Part shown: in pieces, positions 63,972 through 64,000 of the stretch
How positions within the stretch are numbered: the first letter of the stretch is position 1
Layout: every line of letters begins with the position of its first letter
NCBI RefSeq assembly: GCF_024345975.1
Contig: NZ_JAGQCD010000009.1
Span: forward strand, 60,975 to 124,974
Length of the DNA stretch: 64,000 bases
Direction of reading: 5' to 3'
From: Cyanobium sp. Cruz-8D1
GTDB lineage: Bacteria > Cyanobacteriota > Cyanobacteriia > PCC-6307 > Cyanobiaceae
The notes under the pieces: generated by a model
The model's database searches: none
The model's input: the letters and a program-made list of their open reading frames with translations, nothing else
Told to the model about the DNA's origin: nothing
Made by a program: the position numbers and the translations under genes

Positions 63972-64000
63972 ATGCGCTACCGCTTCCTTCCCGATGACCC
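63972..64000 (+). CDS. Start of a gene cut by the right edge
   Basis: An ATG at 63972 opens a frame reading MRYRFLPDD before the window ends. It is downstream of the inverted repeat and has a modest upstream spacing. Nothing can be said about function. Confidence 0.35.

Overview
The window is about 64 kb of very GC-rich DNA. The gene content points to an oxygenic picocyanobacterium of the Cyanobium/Synechococcus type: psbY, a PsbP lipoprotein, the chlorophyll-cyclase factor ycf54, the carotenoid isomerase crtH, SLH/OprB-type porins, a Nif11 protein, DUF1400 proteins and other short families typical of cyanobacteria. There is no rRNA, CRISPR array, insertion sequence or prophage. The only RNA genes seen are two lysine tRNAs. 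The genus is inferred from gene content.

Layout. 1-4.4 kb: fragment of a heavy-metal P-type ATPase with a frameshift, a histidine/methionine-rich DUF305 protein, an SLH-OprB porin preceded by competing hairpins, a LuxR-type regulator, and an intact RelE-like toxin next to a ruined antitoxin. 4.5-15 kb: mostly housekeeping (tRNA-Lys pair, gamma-carbonic-anhydrase-like protein, psbY-trmFO, crtH, an aspartate-less response regulator, grxD-bolA, acyltransferase, pdxJ-ycf54, a metallophosphatase). 15-23.8 kb: a complete recC-recB-recD operon. 24-30.6 kb: a cupin, DEAD-box helicase, glycine-rich RRM protein, ABC exporter and LCP-family protein. 30.5-41 kb: MgtC, then a compact FUSC-porin-TolC-ClC operon, a GAF-GGDEF protein, a decayed NHLM-type HlyD secretion gene, a flavin oxidoreductase and psbP. 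41-53 kb: recR, lipA, a phosphoribosyltransferase-kinase-DOMON operon, nadV for NAD salvage beside a deleted nadM-Nudix partner, and a calcium-type P-ATPase overlapping a Nif11 gene. 53-64 kb: secreted superoxide dismutase, lipases, MarC, an acyltransferase, a DCC-family protein, two DUF1400 proteins and several secreted proteins of unknown function.

The most striking property of the window is gene decay. At least ten accessory genes carry frameshifts (several at C or G runs), in-frame stops or internal deletions, while the core genes between them look intact. Examples are the antitoxin, the first FUSC gene, TolC, the NHLM HlyD, an alpha/beta hydrolase, a YbhB-like gene, nadM-Nudix and a conserved gene at 56.6 kb. 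Stops and internal deletions argue for real pseudogenes, but sequencing error at homopolymers cannot be excluded for the simple frameshifts.

The best leads for new biology are the mutually exclusive hairpins and palindrome before the porin at 1.5 kb, the FUSC-OprB-TolC-ClC operon, the toxin without a working antitoxin, and the Nif11 peptide gene coupled to an ion pump in a genome that seems to be losing its NHLM export gene.
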